Shown here: positions 43,000 to 52,330 of the stretch, piece after piece | How the letters are laid out: each line of letters opens with the position of its first letter | Position numbering within the stretch: the first letter of the stretch is position 1 | From: Thermoguttaceae bacterium | Lineage (GTDB): Bacteria; Planctomycetota; Planctomycetia; Pirellulales; Thermoguttaceae | Length of the DNA: 64,000 nt | Direction of reading: 5' to 3' | NCBI GenBank assembly: GCA_017447865.1 | Contig: JAFSMO010000055.1 | Location: 124,001-188,000 of the forward strand | The notes under the pieces: model-generated | Told to the model about the DNA's origin: nothing | The model's database searches: none | What the model saw: the letters and a program-made list of their open reading frames with translations, nothing else | Program-made: the position numbers and the translations under genes

Positions 43000-44940
43000 T
43001 TATTTTTCGACGAACCGCGCGACCCAGCCGCCGTTGCGGACCATTTCGATCGTCAGGGTCGTTTCGGCGGTCACGTCGAGCGTTTCCGTCTCGACCTTTT
43101 CGGCTTCCTCCGCGGATTCCGGGACGTCGCGGACGATCAGAGCGGAGTACGTTTTTCCCGGCGCGAGGAACGTGAGGGGGAGGCGGTACTGCCGGGCGTT
43201 CGTGTCGGTGATCGCTGCCGCGTAGAAGGTGGTGCCGGTCCGGCGGGCCTGGACGAAGAACTCGCCGATCGCCCCGTCCAGCGCCGTCGTTTCGTCCCAG
43301 ACGGTCGGCAGATCCTGGAGGATCCCGATCCCCGCCGCGCCGCGGTAATGCTCCGGCGTGTCGCAGAGCGTCGTGACCGGACTGTCGTAAAGAACGCAAA
43401 GCGCCAGCTCATGCGCCCGCGTGCCGATGACCTGCGTCGGGCGGGTTTTGGAGTACTTTTCCGGCTGGCGGTTGAGCATCCCGCCGGGCGTATAGTCGCC
43501 GAAGCCGCACAGGTAGCGCGTGAAGGGGAGCGTCGCGGTGTGGGCGGCGTCGGTCGCGGACTTGCCCATCTCGTTGCCGCGGATCGCTTCGACGGTCACC
43601 AGATTGGGGAACGTCCGCTCGATCCCCGTCGGCTTGTAAATCCCGTGGAAATTGACCATCAGATGGTACTTCGCCGCCAGCGCGAGCGTGCGGTTGATCC
43701 AGTTGACCGTCTCCTGATCGTCCGCGTTCATGTGGTCGATCTTGCAGCCGGCCACGCCCCATTTTTCGTACTGCTCAAACGTCTTTTCCTCGCCGCAGCG
43801 CTGCAGGTCCTGACTCTCCACCCAGAGGAAAACCCCGACGCCCTTTTCTTTCGCATGGGCGATGATCGCCGGCATGTCCACGGCGTCCGTGCTCTGCAGC
43901 GTGTCGATCTCGCAGCCGATCCGCTTCTGCATTTTCCAGCTGCAGTACCACGGGTCGTCGATCGTCATGTACTTCCAGCCCATCTCCGCGGCGAGATCGA
44001 TCCGGTCGATGGTCGTTTCCGTGTTCATCCCTTTGTTCCCGTTCGACCACCAGTCCCAAGCGGACGCGCCGGGCCGGATCCAGTCCGTATTTTCCAGCGC
44101 GCACGGCGGGTTCAGATTCAGAACGACGCCCGAATTATTGGCCAGATCGACCGGCGTTTTCCCGAGCAGGACCACGCGCCACGGGGACGGGGCCGAGCGG
44201 CTCACCACGACGCAGCCGTTTTTGTCCTTTCGGGGCGTCAGGCGGGTTTTGAGCGTCGTCGAGCCGCTTTTTGCCGACGCGAACTGAGCGCCGGCCCAGT
44301 CCACGAGCGCCGCCTCGGTGATTGCCGCGCAGAAGTCCGGTCCTTCCACCACGACCGGGCAGGCGTCGAAGGCGTCCTCCTTGATTTGCGAGAGTTTCCC
44401 CTTCACGAAGAACTGCTGGTGGTCCGTGCAGAACCGCCCCTGATTGGACGTCCAGACGTCAAAATCGGCCGGGAAGGCGTACTGCGTCAGGTCTTCCTCC
44501 ACGACGCAGCCGCGGTCGTTTTTGAGAACGAGCTCGTACCGGAACGCGGCCGCATCGTCGTAGGCGCGGAAGACGTAACGGATTTCCAGGTCGGCGCTGG
44601 CGTAAACGAGCGTGAGCTGATTGAAGTGGTCAACGTACTGCGCCTTCTTGCCGAACCGGTTCGTCCACGTTTCGTTTTGGGAGGTTTCCGACTTCCCGAC
44701 GAACGACCAGCCGGTCGCCGGGTCCGCGTCTTTGAACTTCAGGCCCGTTTGGGAGTCCGTCAAAACCGCCGCGCCGTGAAACGAGACGGAGTACGTCGGC
44801 GCAGACTCGTTTTGCGTGACGACGATCTCCACCGCCCCGTTGGGGGAAGTGAGGACGCTCTGCGGCGCTTCGGCCAGAGCAAAGGAAAGATTCAGTGCCG
44901 TGAGAACGGCAAACGAAAGAAAAAGTCTGGTGAGGTTCAT
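43000..44940 (-). CDS. GH97 glycoside hydrolase, probably retaining alpha-galactosidase type
   Basis: A 646-residue exported enzyme with a signal peptide (1-23, ending ALA). The N-terminal beta-supersandwich (about 28-285), the TIM barrel (about 290-570) and the C-terminal beta domain follow GH97 order. GH97 contains inverting alpha-glucosidases and retaining alpha-galactosidases. The segment GVAGCKIDHMNADDQ places Asp402 where the nucleophile of the retaining branch lies, so a retaining alpha-galactosidase is favoured; substrate is still inference. The IDDPWYCSW and VTVEAIRGNE segments are typical of the family. It is the last gene of a minus-strand run of sugar genes. G-rich inverted repeats lie in its upstream region. 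Confidence 0.88.
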   Translation of the reverse strand: MNLTRLFLSFAVLTALNLSFALAEAPQSVLTSPNGAVEIVVTQNESAPTYSVSFHGAAVLTDSQTGLKFKDADPATGWSFVGKSETSQNETWTNRFGKKAQYVDHFNQLTLVYASADLEIRYVFRAYDDAAAFRYELVLKNDRGCVVEEDLTQYAFPADFDVWTSNQGRFCTDHQQFFVKGKLSQIKEDAFDACPVVVEGPDFCAAITEAALVDWAGAQFASAKSGSTTLKTRLTPRKDKNGCVVVSRSAPSPWRVVLLGKTPVDLANNSGVVLNLNPPCALENTDWIRPGASAWDWWSNGNKGMNTETTIDRIDLAAEMGWKYMTIDDPWYCSWKMQKRIGCEIDTLQSTDAVDMPAIIAHAKEKGVGVFLWVESQDLQRCGEEKTFEQYEKWGVAGCKIDHMNADDQETVNWINRTLALAAKYHLMVNFHGIYKPTGIERTFPNLVTVEAIRGNEMGKSATDAAHTATLPFTRYLCGFGDYTPGGMLNRQPEKYSKTRPTQVIGTRAHELALCVLYDSPVTTLCDTPEHYRGAAGIGILQDLPTVWDETTALDGAIGEFFVQARRTGTTFYAAAITDTNARQYRLPLTFLAPGKTYSALIVRDVPESAEEAEKVETETLDVTAETTLTIEMVRNGGWVARFVEK

Positions 44941-44941
44941 G

Positions 44942-45050
44942 GCTGGGAATTACTGGGGGGTGTGGGGGAAAATCAAGTTACTGATTTTTAGTTTACCCCA
45001 ATCGGAAAAAAATTCAACCCCCCCGGGAAAATAAAATTCCCAGCCTCTCC
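44942..45050. repeat. GCTGGGAATT inverted repeat and G/C runs
   Basis: A perfect 10-bp pair (44942-44951 and 45035-45044) encloses a G run (near 44954-44968) and an opposed C run (near 45018-45024), then an extra CTCTCCCAG. It occupies the gap between the GH97 start and the DUF4838 stop and resembles the array at 47049-47131. Confidence 0.75.
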
Positions 45051-45060
45051 CAGCTGATCC

Positions 45061-46947
45061 CTACTCGTTCGGGTACATTTCCAGGATCGACTTCCTGAAC
45101 GGCTCCCACGGCCAGTGGGAGATCCATTCGCGGTACTGGAACGTCCCTTCTTTTTCCGCCAGGTCGATGACGGCCCGGGCGAGCGCGCCGGGATTTTTCG
45201 GGCCGTAGAACGGTTGGCCGGACTTTTCGATCTCCTCTTTGACTTTGGTGTAGTTGCGCACCCAAAGCAGATCGTACGAGAGCAAAGCGACGTCCACGCG
45301 GCGTTTGAGAACCGGATCGTCCTTGACCGCTTCACGCGCCCGGGCGACTATCTGGGCCGACTGATTAAACGACGCCGCATCGAGCCATTTGTCCGTGTTT
45401 GCCATGAAGCAGCGCAGATAAACGTCGGACGCCCACGCTTTGTCGTGGATGAAATCGAGGTACTCCAGCAGGATCGGGCCGGCTTTCGGGCCGTAATAGT
45501 TCACGAAGAACTCGTTCCAGAGCGCCTTGGCGTCCTGATCCGGGTTCCAGAGCAGGTGCATGATGACCCAGTAGCGGGCGTAAACGAAATCGCTGACGGT
45601 CGTGTCGCGGTCGCCCTGCTCGTACAGACCGATGGTTTTATTATCGACGAAAAACCGGATGTTCGGCGCCAGCGCCCGCATGTTGGGGTGCGGCTGGAGG
45701 TAGAACGAGAAGTTGGTCACGTAGTCCCAGACGAAAAGCTGCGGCGCGATCTTCGCCCACCCCTCGATGTCGTCCTTGAGCGCCCGGTTCGACTCGTCCG
45801 TCAGCGGCTTGAGGAATGAACACTCGATCGTGCAAAGCCGAACGATCACGTTGTGCCGCGGCTTGATCGTCTTCGGCGGCTTGCGCGTGTACTGGTACGC
45901 CAGCGTATCGACCCAGACGTTCGGGAATTCCTTCTCGATGTCCTCCGCCACCTTGTTGACGAAGTTGATCAGCGACGCCGAGTGCGACCCCTCCGCCTCA
46001 TCCAGCGCGCGGCATTTTTCGCACTCGCAGTAGCCCTTCCAGTCGTTCTGACTGATGGAGATGATCGTCGCGTTGGGGTTCTTACGCAGCGCTTCCAAGG
46101 CGTTTTTGGTCAGTTCCGCCCGCATTTCGTCGTTGGCCAGGCACAGCTGAGTGCCCGCTTTATGAACCTGCTCCGGCGGGAGCGACGCCATGAGCTCTTT
46201 CGTCCCGGCCGACGGCCACGCCCAGTCCGGATGCCCGAACTTCCGCACGCCGTTGATCTCCGGGAACCAGTCCGGGTGGTCTTTGAAGTACTTCTCGCCC
46301 GGGATCAGGTGGTTGAACGAATGCACGAAGAACTGGTACGTGTGACGCCCGCCCAGCTCCGGCCCCAGAGCGGGACGCGAGCCGTTATTCTTGCATCGGG
46401 CGGCAAAGACCGGGTCGCGGAAGCCGACTTTGTACGAGGATTCGCGGTAGATCAGCTTCGGCGCGTAACGGACGTCGAGCGGCGCAATCGTCAGGTTCGG
46501 CGTCCTGGGAACGGTCGATTCCGTATCCGTCCACCAGCGCACGCCGAGCTTCTCCTCCAGAAACGTATAGACCGCGTAAAGCGTCCCTCGCTGGTCGTGC
46601 CCGGCCAGCAGGATCGAGCCGTCGTCCAGCGACTTCATGAAGATCTCGTCCAGCCGGAACGTGGAGAAATCGACCATATTCTGCGCCCGGTTCGTCCGGC
46701 CGACGTAAATCGCCTTCGCGCCGGCTGGGAGGTCTTTCTCCGGGATCGTCCGGAACGCGGCTCCGGTGATTTCCGTCAGGTAGTTTTGCAGTTCAGCCGC
46801 CGCGGTCTTTTCCACCGGCGTCGGTTCGTCCGGCAGGACGATCGTGTACGCGGTTTCGCCGTTGGTCGTCAGGGTAACGCTCTGGGCGTTGACCGCCGCC
46901 GCGGCAACAAGCAGAAGCGCCGATAAAAAGAAGATGAATTTTTTCAT
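45061..46947 (-). CDS. DUF4838 domain protein, exported
   Basis: A 628-residue exported protein with a signal peptide (1-21, ending VNA). An N-terminal alpha/beta domain like those preceding GH20 and GH67 catalytic domains is visible (about 22-150, LPDEPTPVEKTAAAELQNYLTEITGA). The DUF4838 barrel-like domain follows (about 190-470: HTYQFFVHSFNHLIPGEKYFKDHPDWF, ISISQNDWKGYCECEKC). Members of this family are common in polysaccharide-degrading PVC and Bacteroidota bacteria and are thought to be glycoside hydrolases, but their activity is not established from this sequence. The ATG at 46947 is chosen because it begins directly before the signal peptide. It follows the GH16 gene by 184 bases that contain a G-rich repeat array. 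Confidence 0.82.
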   Translation of the reverse strand: MKKFIFFLSALLLVAAAAVNAQSVTLTTNGETAYTIVLPDEPTPVEKTAAAELQNYLTEITGAAFRTIPEKDLPAGAKAIYVGRTNRAQNMVDFSTFRLDEIFMKSLDDGSILLAGHDQRGTLYAVYTFLEEKLGVRWWTDTESTVPRTPNLTIAPLDVRYAPKLIYRESSYKVGFRDPVFAARCKNNGSRPALGPELGGRHTYQFFVHSFNHLIPGEKYFKDHPDWFPEINGVRKFGHPDWAWPSAGTKELMASLPPEQVHKAGTQLCLANDEMRAELTKNALEALRKNPNATIISISQNDWKGYCECEKCRALDEAEGSHSASLINFVNKVAEDIEKEFPNVWVDTLAYQYTRKPPKTIKPRHNVIVRLCTIECSFLKPLTDESNRALKDDIEGWAKIAPQLFVWDYVTNFSFYLQPHPNMRALAPNIRFFVDNKTIGLYEQGDRDTTVSDFVYARYWVIMHLLWNPDQDAKALWNEFFVNYYGPKAGPILLEYLDFIHDKAWASDVYLRCFMANTDKWLDAASFNQSAQIVARAREAVKDDPVLKRRVDVALLSYDLLWVRNYTKVKEEIEKSGQPFYGPKNPGALARAVIDLAEKEGTFQYREWISHWPWEPFRKSILEMYPNE

Positions 46948-47048
46948 GGCATCAGGTGGGTTAAACAAAAAAAGGATGAAAGATTTCACGCTGGGGCAAG
47001 GCACAAAGGATCCTCGCCACTCTCATCGGGGCACCGTCCCGGTTCGCC

Positions 47049-47131
47049 CTGGGAATTTTCTGGGAGTTTTCTGGGAACTTCTGGGAAAACAAAATCCCAG
47101 CTTCTCCCAGCCACTCCCAGCCTCTCCCAGC
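47049..47131. repeat. Four-fold GCTGGGA array with inverted partner
   Basis: Read on the minus strand, four GCTGGGA units at exact 10-base spacing are followed by four TCCCAG units. They start directly after the GH16 stop. The arrangement could fold as nested hairpins, or each strand could form a four-tract G-quadruplex (GGG runs with 7-8 base loops). It may act as a transcript end for GH16. Confidence 0.8.
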
Positions 47132-48007
47132 TTACCGCTGCCAGACCCTTATGTAATCGATCTCAAAAACGCTCGGCAGGTTTTTCGGGTCGGGCAGGCC
47201 AAACCAGCTGGGCATCGTTTCCGAGTCGAAATTGATCGTCAGCGGCTGGTGCCAGTGCTCGTTTTTCAGTTCCCGCACGCACTGACCGTCCACGTACCAT
47301 TTGAGGTGCTCTTTCGTCCATTCCAGCGCGTACACGTGGAAATCCTCCGCCGGTTTGAACGGCAGATCCCAGGACTCCGACCAGCTCAAATGTTTGTTCT
47401 CCGGCGTGTAGTTCACGTGCGTCGTCATGATGTATTTGGAGCCGAATTTCGGGTGCCTGGCGGACATTTCATAGACGTCGATCTCCGTCCAGACTTCGGG
47501 CGGCGTGTTCTTGTCGAGCCAGTACGGCGGCATGGCCGACATGGTCTCGAACCGGTACCCCAGCGGGCCGAAGGTCTTGTAGAACCAGAACGAGCTGGAC
47601 GCCGTCGAGTTCATCGGCTTGCTGCGGACCTCGAAGTAGCCGTACAGGACCGTCAGCCGGCTTTGGACCGCCGCGGTGCGGAACGTATGGAAGCCGTTTT
47701 TCCGGTCCTGCTCCGAATAGTACCCCTCCGGCGCAACGTCCGCCCGCAGGCAGAGCTTGCCGTCCTGGAGGTAAACGTTTTCCTTGCAGAACATCGCCGG
47801 CTTTCGGCCGCGCCAGATCGGATTATAATTGAACCATTTAACGACGTCGAGCTGGTCCTGATCAAACTCGTCGCTCAGGTAGGCGCTAAACTTCCAGCCC
47901 TCGCCCAGCGGGCAGACCGGGTCCTGGGCGAAAAGCGCCGCTGGGGCCGCAAACGCAAGCGCCGCGGTCAATAAAACAGTAAGAAAGGTCAATTTGTGGG
48001 TTGGCAT
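47132..48007 (-). CDS. GH16 family glycoside hydrolase
   Basis: A 291-residue exported enzyme. The signal peptide spans about residues 1-28 (LTFLTVLLTAALAFAAPAALFA). The mature protein is a jelly-roll GH16 fold with the catalytic motif Glu175-Ile-Asp177-Val-Tyr-Glu180 (WTEIDVYEMSA), nucleophile first and acid/base last. Other typical segments are YGYFEVRSKPMNSTASSSFWF and ALEWTKEHLKWYVDGQCVREL. The active-site spacing with one extra residue (ExDxxE) is that of agarase-, porphyranase- and carrageenase-like subgroups rather than plain ExDxE, but the exact substrate cannot be set. An ATG at 48073 is in frame but would overlap the nucleotidyltransferase gene and displace the signal peptide, so 48007 is chosen. 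Confidence 0.87.
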   Translation of the reverse strand: MPTHKLTFLTVLLTAALAFAAPAALFAQDPVCPLGEGWKFSAYLSDEFDQDQLDVVKWFNYNPIWRGRKPAMFCKENVYLQDGKLCLRADVAPEGYYSEQDRKNGFHTFRTAAVQSRLTVLYGYFEVRSKPMNSTASSSFWFYKTFGPLGYRFETMSAMPPYWLDKNTPPEVWTEIDVYEMSARHPKFGSKYIMTTHVNYTPENKHLSWSESWDLPFKPAEDFHVYALEWTKEHLKWYVDGQCVRELKNEHWHQPLTINFDSETMPSWFGLPDPKNLPSVFEIDYIRVWQR

Positions 48008-48062
48008 GGTGTTTAATGGAAAATTGATGTGGTTATAAATCTTCTGTAAAACCTGCTGATCT

Positions 48063-48365
48063 TTACTGTTCATAAATGACCACTCCGTTATTGCTGATTT
48101 CGTTATCGACTTCGGAACCCGTCGATACTTGGGTGACGTCCAGTAAATCGACGTTTTTGTCCAAAGCGGTCACAACGTCTTCCAGAAGGCCAAAAAACGA
48201 CAGGCCGCGCAAGCCGCTGTCCACCAGAATATCGATGTCGCTGTTCGGGGTCGCGCACCCTTTGGCGTAGGAGCCGAACAGGATCGCTTTCCTGACCGAA
48301 TATTCCGAAAAAACCGGGAGCAACCGTTCTTCGATTTCCGGCAATGTGTAAATTACTTGGTTCAT
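48063..48365 (-). CDS. Minimal nucleotidyltransferase (MNT/MntA-like)
   Basis: A 100-residue single-domain DNA polymerase beta-like nucleotidyltransferase. The signature is complete: Gly31-Ser32 (LFGSYAKG), Asp43 and Asp45 (SDIDILV) and a third acidic residue, Asp73, in NVDLLD. Such proteins are often antitoxins paired with a HEPN-domain toxin and can AMPylate the partner. No HEPN gene lies beside it: upstream is the isomerase-like gene (32 bases away) and downstream the GH16 gene. It therefore looks like an orphan or a broken pair. GAGGA about 10 bases before the ATG at 48365 supports this start over an in-frame one at 48401. Confidence 0.85.
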   Translation of the reverse strand: MNQVIYTLPEIEERLLPVFSEYSVRKAILFGSYAKGCATPNSDIDILVDSGLRGLSFFGLLEDVVTALDKNVDLLDVTQVSTGSEVDNEISNNGVVIYEQ

Positions 48366-48397
48366 CTTTTCGATCCTCACAGAAGGTCCCAGGCGAA

Positions 48398-49273
48398 TCA
48401 CCCCGCTTTCGCGATCAGTTCCTCATAATACTCGCGGCTGCGGGCCATGGCGGCGACGCCGTCGGAGACCGAGTTGGAACACTCCAGCAAAAGCCAGCCG
48501 TCGTAGTCCTGTTCGACCAGCAGCGGGATCATCTCCTCGTACGGGTATTTCGGCGTGAGCGGGTCGTGAACGTGGATCGTCGCGCCCAGACGGGTGATCA
48601 CGGACTTGAAATTCTCGACGAAGCCCGGCTCGTTCATGTCGCACGGGTTGCAGTTCCAGCACAGGCCGACGTTTTTCTCCGTGACCTGCTCGATGATCTC
48701 TTTCATGATCGGGATCGGCGCGCAGCCGCCGTGATTTTCGAGGCGGATCTGCTGCCCGTAATCGGCGGCAAATTTGCCCAGCTCGTTGAGCGCCGCGGCG
48801 ATCTGCGCCGTCGTTTTCTTCTGGTCCACGCCCTTGGGAAGGTCGTTCGGCTTGACTTTCACGCCCGAACCGCCGCAGTCGGCCGAGAGAAGAACGTACT
48901 CTTTGGCGCGCTCGATGCAGTGCCGGACCCGGGCCGGGTCGGTGTGGTGGAAGTCCTCGTTCGTGCCGAAGCCGACCAGCGTGATGGGCGAGTCGGCGAA
49001 ACGTTTGCGGACTTCCGCCCGTTCCGCTTTACCGAGTTCCGGCTCGACGCCGTGTTTGTGCTGAACGCGCAGTTCCACGCCTCCCAGCCCGGCCTCGGAG
49101 CAGTTGGCGATGATGGTCGGCAGATCCCAGTTCGCGCCCCACAAATACGTGCACAAACCGGTTTTAATATTGGAGCCTTTTTTGGGCGCGTCCGCAAGCA
49201 AAGGCGCACCGGCCAACGCGGCAGCGCCGGCAAGCGTCCCGCACAGAAAATCCCGTCGTGATAAATGGGTCAT
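48398..49273 (-). CDS. Tat-exported sugar phosphate isomerase/epimerase-like TIM-barrel protein
   Basis: A 291-residue protein with a twin-arginine signal (LSRRDFLCGTLAGAAALAGAPLLA, residues 4-27), so it is folded before export. The mature part is an AP-endonuclease-2-type TIM barrel as in xylose-isomerase-like epimerases: LGGVELRVQHK, RLENHGG, LCWNCNPCDMNEPG, IHVHDPL and GWLLLECSNS. Glu and His residues at the strand ends would bind a divalent metal. The substrate is unknown; in this setting a free sugar or sugar derivative is plausible. AAGGAG lies 8 bases before the ATG. It follows the alpha-galactosidase-like gene by 34 bases, so the two are probably one transcript. Confidence 0.83.
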   Translation of the reverse strand: MTHLSRRDFLCGTLAGAAALAGAPLLADAPKKGSNIKTGLCTYLWGANWDLPTIIANCSEAGLGGVELRVQHKHGVEPELGKAERAEVRKRFADSPITLVGFGTNEDFHHTDPARVRHCIERAKEYVLLSADCGGSGVKVKPNDLPKGVDQKKTTAQIAAALNELGKFAADYGQQIRLENHGGCAPIPIMKEIIEQVTEKNVGLCWNCNPCDMNEPGFVENFKSVITRLGATIHVHDPLTPKYPYEEMIPLLVEQDYDGWLLLECSNSVSDGVAAMARSREYYEELIAKAG

Positions 49274-49307
49274 GATTTCTCCTTCGGTGGGTTAAAAGTT
49301 CAGTGAA

Positions 49308-52298
49308 TTATTTGCAAAATCCCGTGCGTACAAAGTCCACGTGGTCACAATTGTTGCCGTCCTCCGCGTCGGTCACTTCCAGGCGGATCTGCTTGACGCG
49401 GGAGTCGATCTGAAGGTCGAAGTTCCACGAATCCACCTCGGTTTTCGCGCCGAGGATGGGCGACTTGGCGACGCAGACTTCCGGCTCGCCCATCTCGCAG
49501 ACGTTCGTCCAGACGCGAATGACGACCGACCGGCGCTCGTCCGTCCTTTGGGAGTCGCTCAGCCCGGCAGTGGCGACAAAGCGGCGTTTGTCGGCGGGGA
49601 CGTTATACACGACGTTGGCGTTGGCGTGCAGCCCGACGCCTTTCTCGTACGGCTTCCCGTCCAGCTTGAACGGCCGGCCCTCAATGTCGCGGTTGGGGTG
49701 AAAAGTCCCCCAGCCAACGCGCAGGCTCACCGGTTTCATGTCGGCAATATTCAGCTCCGGCTCCGGGCCCTGCGGCGGAACGACGATCTTTTCCGGCATG
49801 ACGGCCGTGGCCGAAACTGCCTCGGAGAAGATCTCGCCCCAACCCTTGGCGGCCAGCGCGTACTCAACCGTCTCGCCCAGCCTGGCGTCGGAGTCGAAGT
49901 AGCTCGTCCCACTGACGAAAATCGTTTGAGGGTTTTGCCCGTTGACCGTCTTTTTCAGCACGTAGCCGAACGGCGACTGACCGGTCCAGGAGAGCGCGGC
50001 CCCGGTGTAGCCGGCATCGGCGTGGAAGTCGGTCGGCTTTTCCGGGCGGGCGAGCGGGACGGCGTCGGCTTCAAACCGGACCGACCACGCGACTTTTCCG
50101 GACCGGGCGGGGAGAACGCGGACGCGGACCGTCGGGCCGTCCTGATGGATCGTCACGGAAGCTTCCACGCCGTCGAAAGACGCCCGGACCGCCTTGAAGT
50201 TTTCGGCCACGATGCGCAGCTCGTACGCGTCATTCGCCACGACCGTGCTGGTGCCGGAAAGGGTTTTCGTTTGGGCGTCCCACGCTTCGTTTTCGACTTC
50301 AAAGAGCGGGCTGCAAACGTGGCGCGACGTCGAAACGAGCACCGGCGCACCGGTCACTTTTCGAAGACTCAGTGCCCGGCAGGAGGCGGCGGGAACGCTG
50401 CAGATCAGGCTTCCTTTGAACGGCGCGACGAACGAATCGTTCCAGAAATCGAACCCGACGTACTGCGCGGCCGGATCCAGGTCAAGCCGGTCCAGCGTCC
50501 GGTCAACCGCCAGAACGTTCCGGTCGTTCCAGTTGTAGATCGCAAGAATCGCGTAGTCGCCCCGGCTCAACCGCCAGAACCTGGCCAGCTCCGAGCTGAA
50601 AAGGTCCACCGGCCGGACGTTCGTACAGCGGTGCGGCGCCATCGTCCTGCGGAGCACGTCCACACGCGTCTGGGAAAGGTCCGGGAGCCAGTCGCTGAAA
50701 AGGTAGAGCGCGCCGCTGACGGACGCCCAGGTCGCGATCAGCTGCGACTGGTTCAGCGGGACACTGTCGCGGACGTAAACCGGGTCCGGGTCGTTGTACC
50801 ACACGCGGCCGTTGTAGAAGTACCGGGCGGAACCGCGAACCGGCCCGCGGCAAATGCCGTCCCAGCTCGCGCCATTGTCCGGGCCGATGCGGATGGCGTC
50901 CACCAGACCGTACGACGCGCCCATGGAGCGCATGTTCTGGGAGACGGTGCACCCCAGAATGAACGCATTATCCGTCGCTTTCTTGTAAAGCCCCAGTGCC
51001 TTGCGGTAGGTGGCGACCTGCGGGACCGTCATGTCCCGGAACGTCTGCTCGCCCAGGTCGTCCGGCTCGTAGCCGTCGTTGACGTAATTCTGCATGCAGC
51101 CCATGGCCGTCCAGAGGCCGTCGAGCTTGAAGTACCTGTAGCCCCAGCCGGCGCTCGCCTGACGGAGCTCGTTTTCGACGTACTCGCAGACCGCGGGGTT
51201 AGTGAAGTCGAAGCACGTTCCGCCCCAGAACGTTTCGTACGGCTGGCCCTTTTGCGCCGTCTGGCCGTACCGCCGCGTGCTCTTTTCGCCCGGGGGCGGA
51301 TAGTCCACCGCGGCTTTCACGAAGAAGTCCTGCTTGTCCGCGTAGTACGGGTCGTTCCAGTTCCCGCTCGACGCCATGATCCACACGCCGGCGGTCGCGC
51401 CTTTCGACCGGATGTACTCCGCCGTCGGCTTCATCCCGGACGCGTACGCGCCGTTAGGGTCGTGGGCGGTGAAATTCTTGCGCGGGCCGTTCTTCGAGTT
51501 CCCCATCTGCCAGCCGTCGTCGATTTGGAAGAGGTTGAACCCGAATGGGACGAGCTTTTCCGCGGCGGCGTCCATGAATTCGCGCGTGGCGTTTTCGTTC
51601 CCGGCCCGGCCATGGACGTTGGAGTACCACGTGCAGTACCCGCTCGGCTGCGGCAAAAGACGAATAGAGTACTGCTTGGCGACCTGGTCGGCGTACGCCT
51701 CAAGACCGAAACGGCAGTCGTCGAAGGCTCCGACGACCAGGATCTCGCCCTTAAAGTCTTCCGCCCGGGCGTCCGCGGGGATCTCCCACCGGCCGTACTG
51801 CGATTCCGCCCGGATCACGAGCTGGCCGCTTTCGTTCAGGCGCGTAAAAACGACTCCCGACGCTTTGTCGGTCGTGAGCCAGGCGGCGACCACGCCCCGG
51901 TTCGTTTCCGGGTTTGCCGCGGCCGCGAACATGTACGACCCGGGATTTTCATTGACGGTCTTCAGGCCGGCGGTCCCCAAGACTTTGGACGACTCATCCA
52001 CCCACGACGCGGAGACCGTAATCTCCGGGATGAAAAGCGACTTGACCGTTCGGGCTTCGCCCAGTTTGGGAGAGACGCGCAGGCCCACGAACGAGCCGTC
52101 GATCGGCACGACTTCCAGAACGTCCCCGGACTCGGTTTCGGCGGGCAGAGACGCAAACGGCGCCGTTTCTCCGCTGAGATACAAAGAAATGACGCCGTTT
52201 TCCGTGACCGCTTTCACTCCGCGGCCTGTTTCAGCAGCTTGGGCGGCGCCGACGCAGAACGTCAACGCCGTCAGCACGACAAATAGAAATTTTCTCAT
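49308..52298 (-). CDS. Alpha-galactosidase-like (GH36/GH27 clan) protein with C-terminal NPCBM domain
   Basis: A 996-residue exported protein with a signal peptide (1-22, ending AQA). After an N-terminal beta domain, a clan GH-D TIM barrel spans about 230-560: FNLFQIDDGWQ, YFKLDGLW with the likely nucleophile Asp393, and RIGPDNGASW with the likely acid/base Asp474. A beta-sandwich and a fibronectin-III-like domain (about 750-830) follow. The last 140 residues are an NPCBM/NEW2 carbohydrate-binding domain (PYEKGVGLHANANVVYNVP, FVATAGL). Alpha-galactosidase activity is the family expectation, not proven here. The ATG at 52298 is selected as the start of the signal peptide. It heads a tight minus-strand group with the isomerase, nucleotidyltransferase and GH16 genes. 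Confidence 0.85.
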   Translation of the reverse strand: MRKFLFVVLTALTFCVGAAQAAETGRGVKAVTENGVISLYLSGETAPFASLPAETESGDVLEVVPIDGSFVGLRVSPKLGEARTVKSLFIPEITVSASWVDESSKVLGTAGLKTVNENPGSYMFAAAANPETNRGVVAAWLTTDKASGVVFTRLNESGQLVIRAESQYGRWEIPADARAEDFKGEILVVGAFDDCRFGLEAYADQVAKQYSIRLLPQPSGYCTWYSNVHGRAGNENATREFMDAAAEKLVPFGFNLFQIDDGWQMGNSKNGPRKNFTAHDPNGAYASGMKPTAEYIRSKGATAGVWIMASSGNWNDPYYADKQDFFVKAAVDYPPPGEKSTRRYGQTAQKGQPYETFWGGTCFDFTNPAVCEYVENELRQASAGWGYRYFKLDGLWTAMGCMQNYVNDGYEPDDLGEQTFRDMTVPQVATYRKALGLYKKATDNAFILGCTVSQNMRSMGASYGLVDAIRIGPDNGASWDGICRGPVRGSARYFYNGRVWYNDPDPVYVRDSVPLNQSQLIATWASVSGALYLFSDWLPDLSQTRVDVLRRTMAPHRCTNVRPVDLFSSELARFWRLSRGDYAILAIYNWNDRNVLAVDRTLDRLDLDPAAQYVGFDFWNDSFVAPFKGSLICSVPAASCRALSLRKVTGAPVLVSTSRHVCSPLFEVENEAWDAQTKTLSGTSTVVANDAYELRIVAENFKAVRASFDGVEASVTIHQDGPTVRVRVLPARSGKVAWSVRFEADAVPLARPEKPTDFHADAGYTGAALSWTGQSPFGYVLKKTVNGQNPQTIFVSGTSYFDSDARLGETVEYALAAKGWGEIFSEAVSATAVMPEKIVVPPQGPEPELNIADMKPVSLRVGWGTFHPNRDIEGRPFKLDGKPYEKGVGLHANANVVYNVPADKRRFVATAGLSDSQRTDERRSVVIRVWTNVCEMGEPEVCVAKSPILGAKTEVDSWNFDLQIDSRVKQIRLEVTDAEDGNNCDHVDFVRTGFCK

Positions 52299-52330
52299 GG
52301 GATCGATTTTTGAAATGGGATGATATTCTG

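Noticed and set aside
49341..52286. A 981-residue plus-strand open frame
   Set aside because: Antisense shadow of the alpha-galactosidase-like gene; composition is Arg/Asp/Val-rich without recognisable folds.
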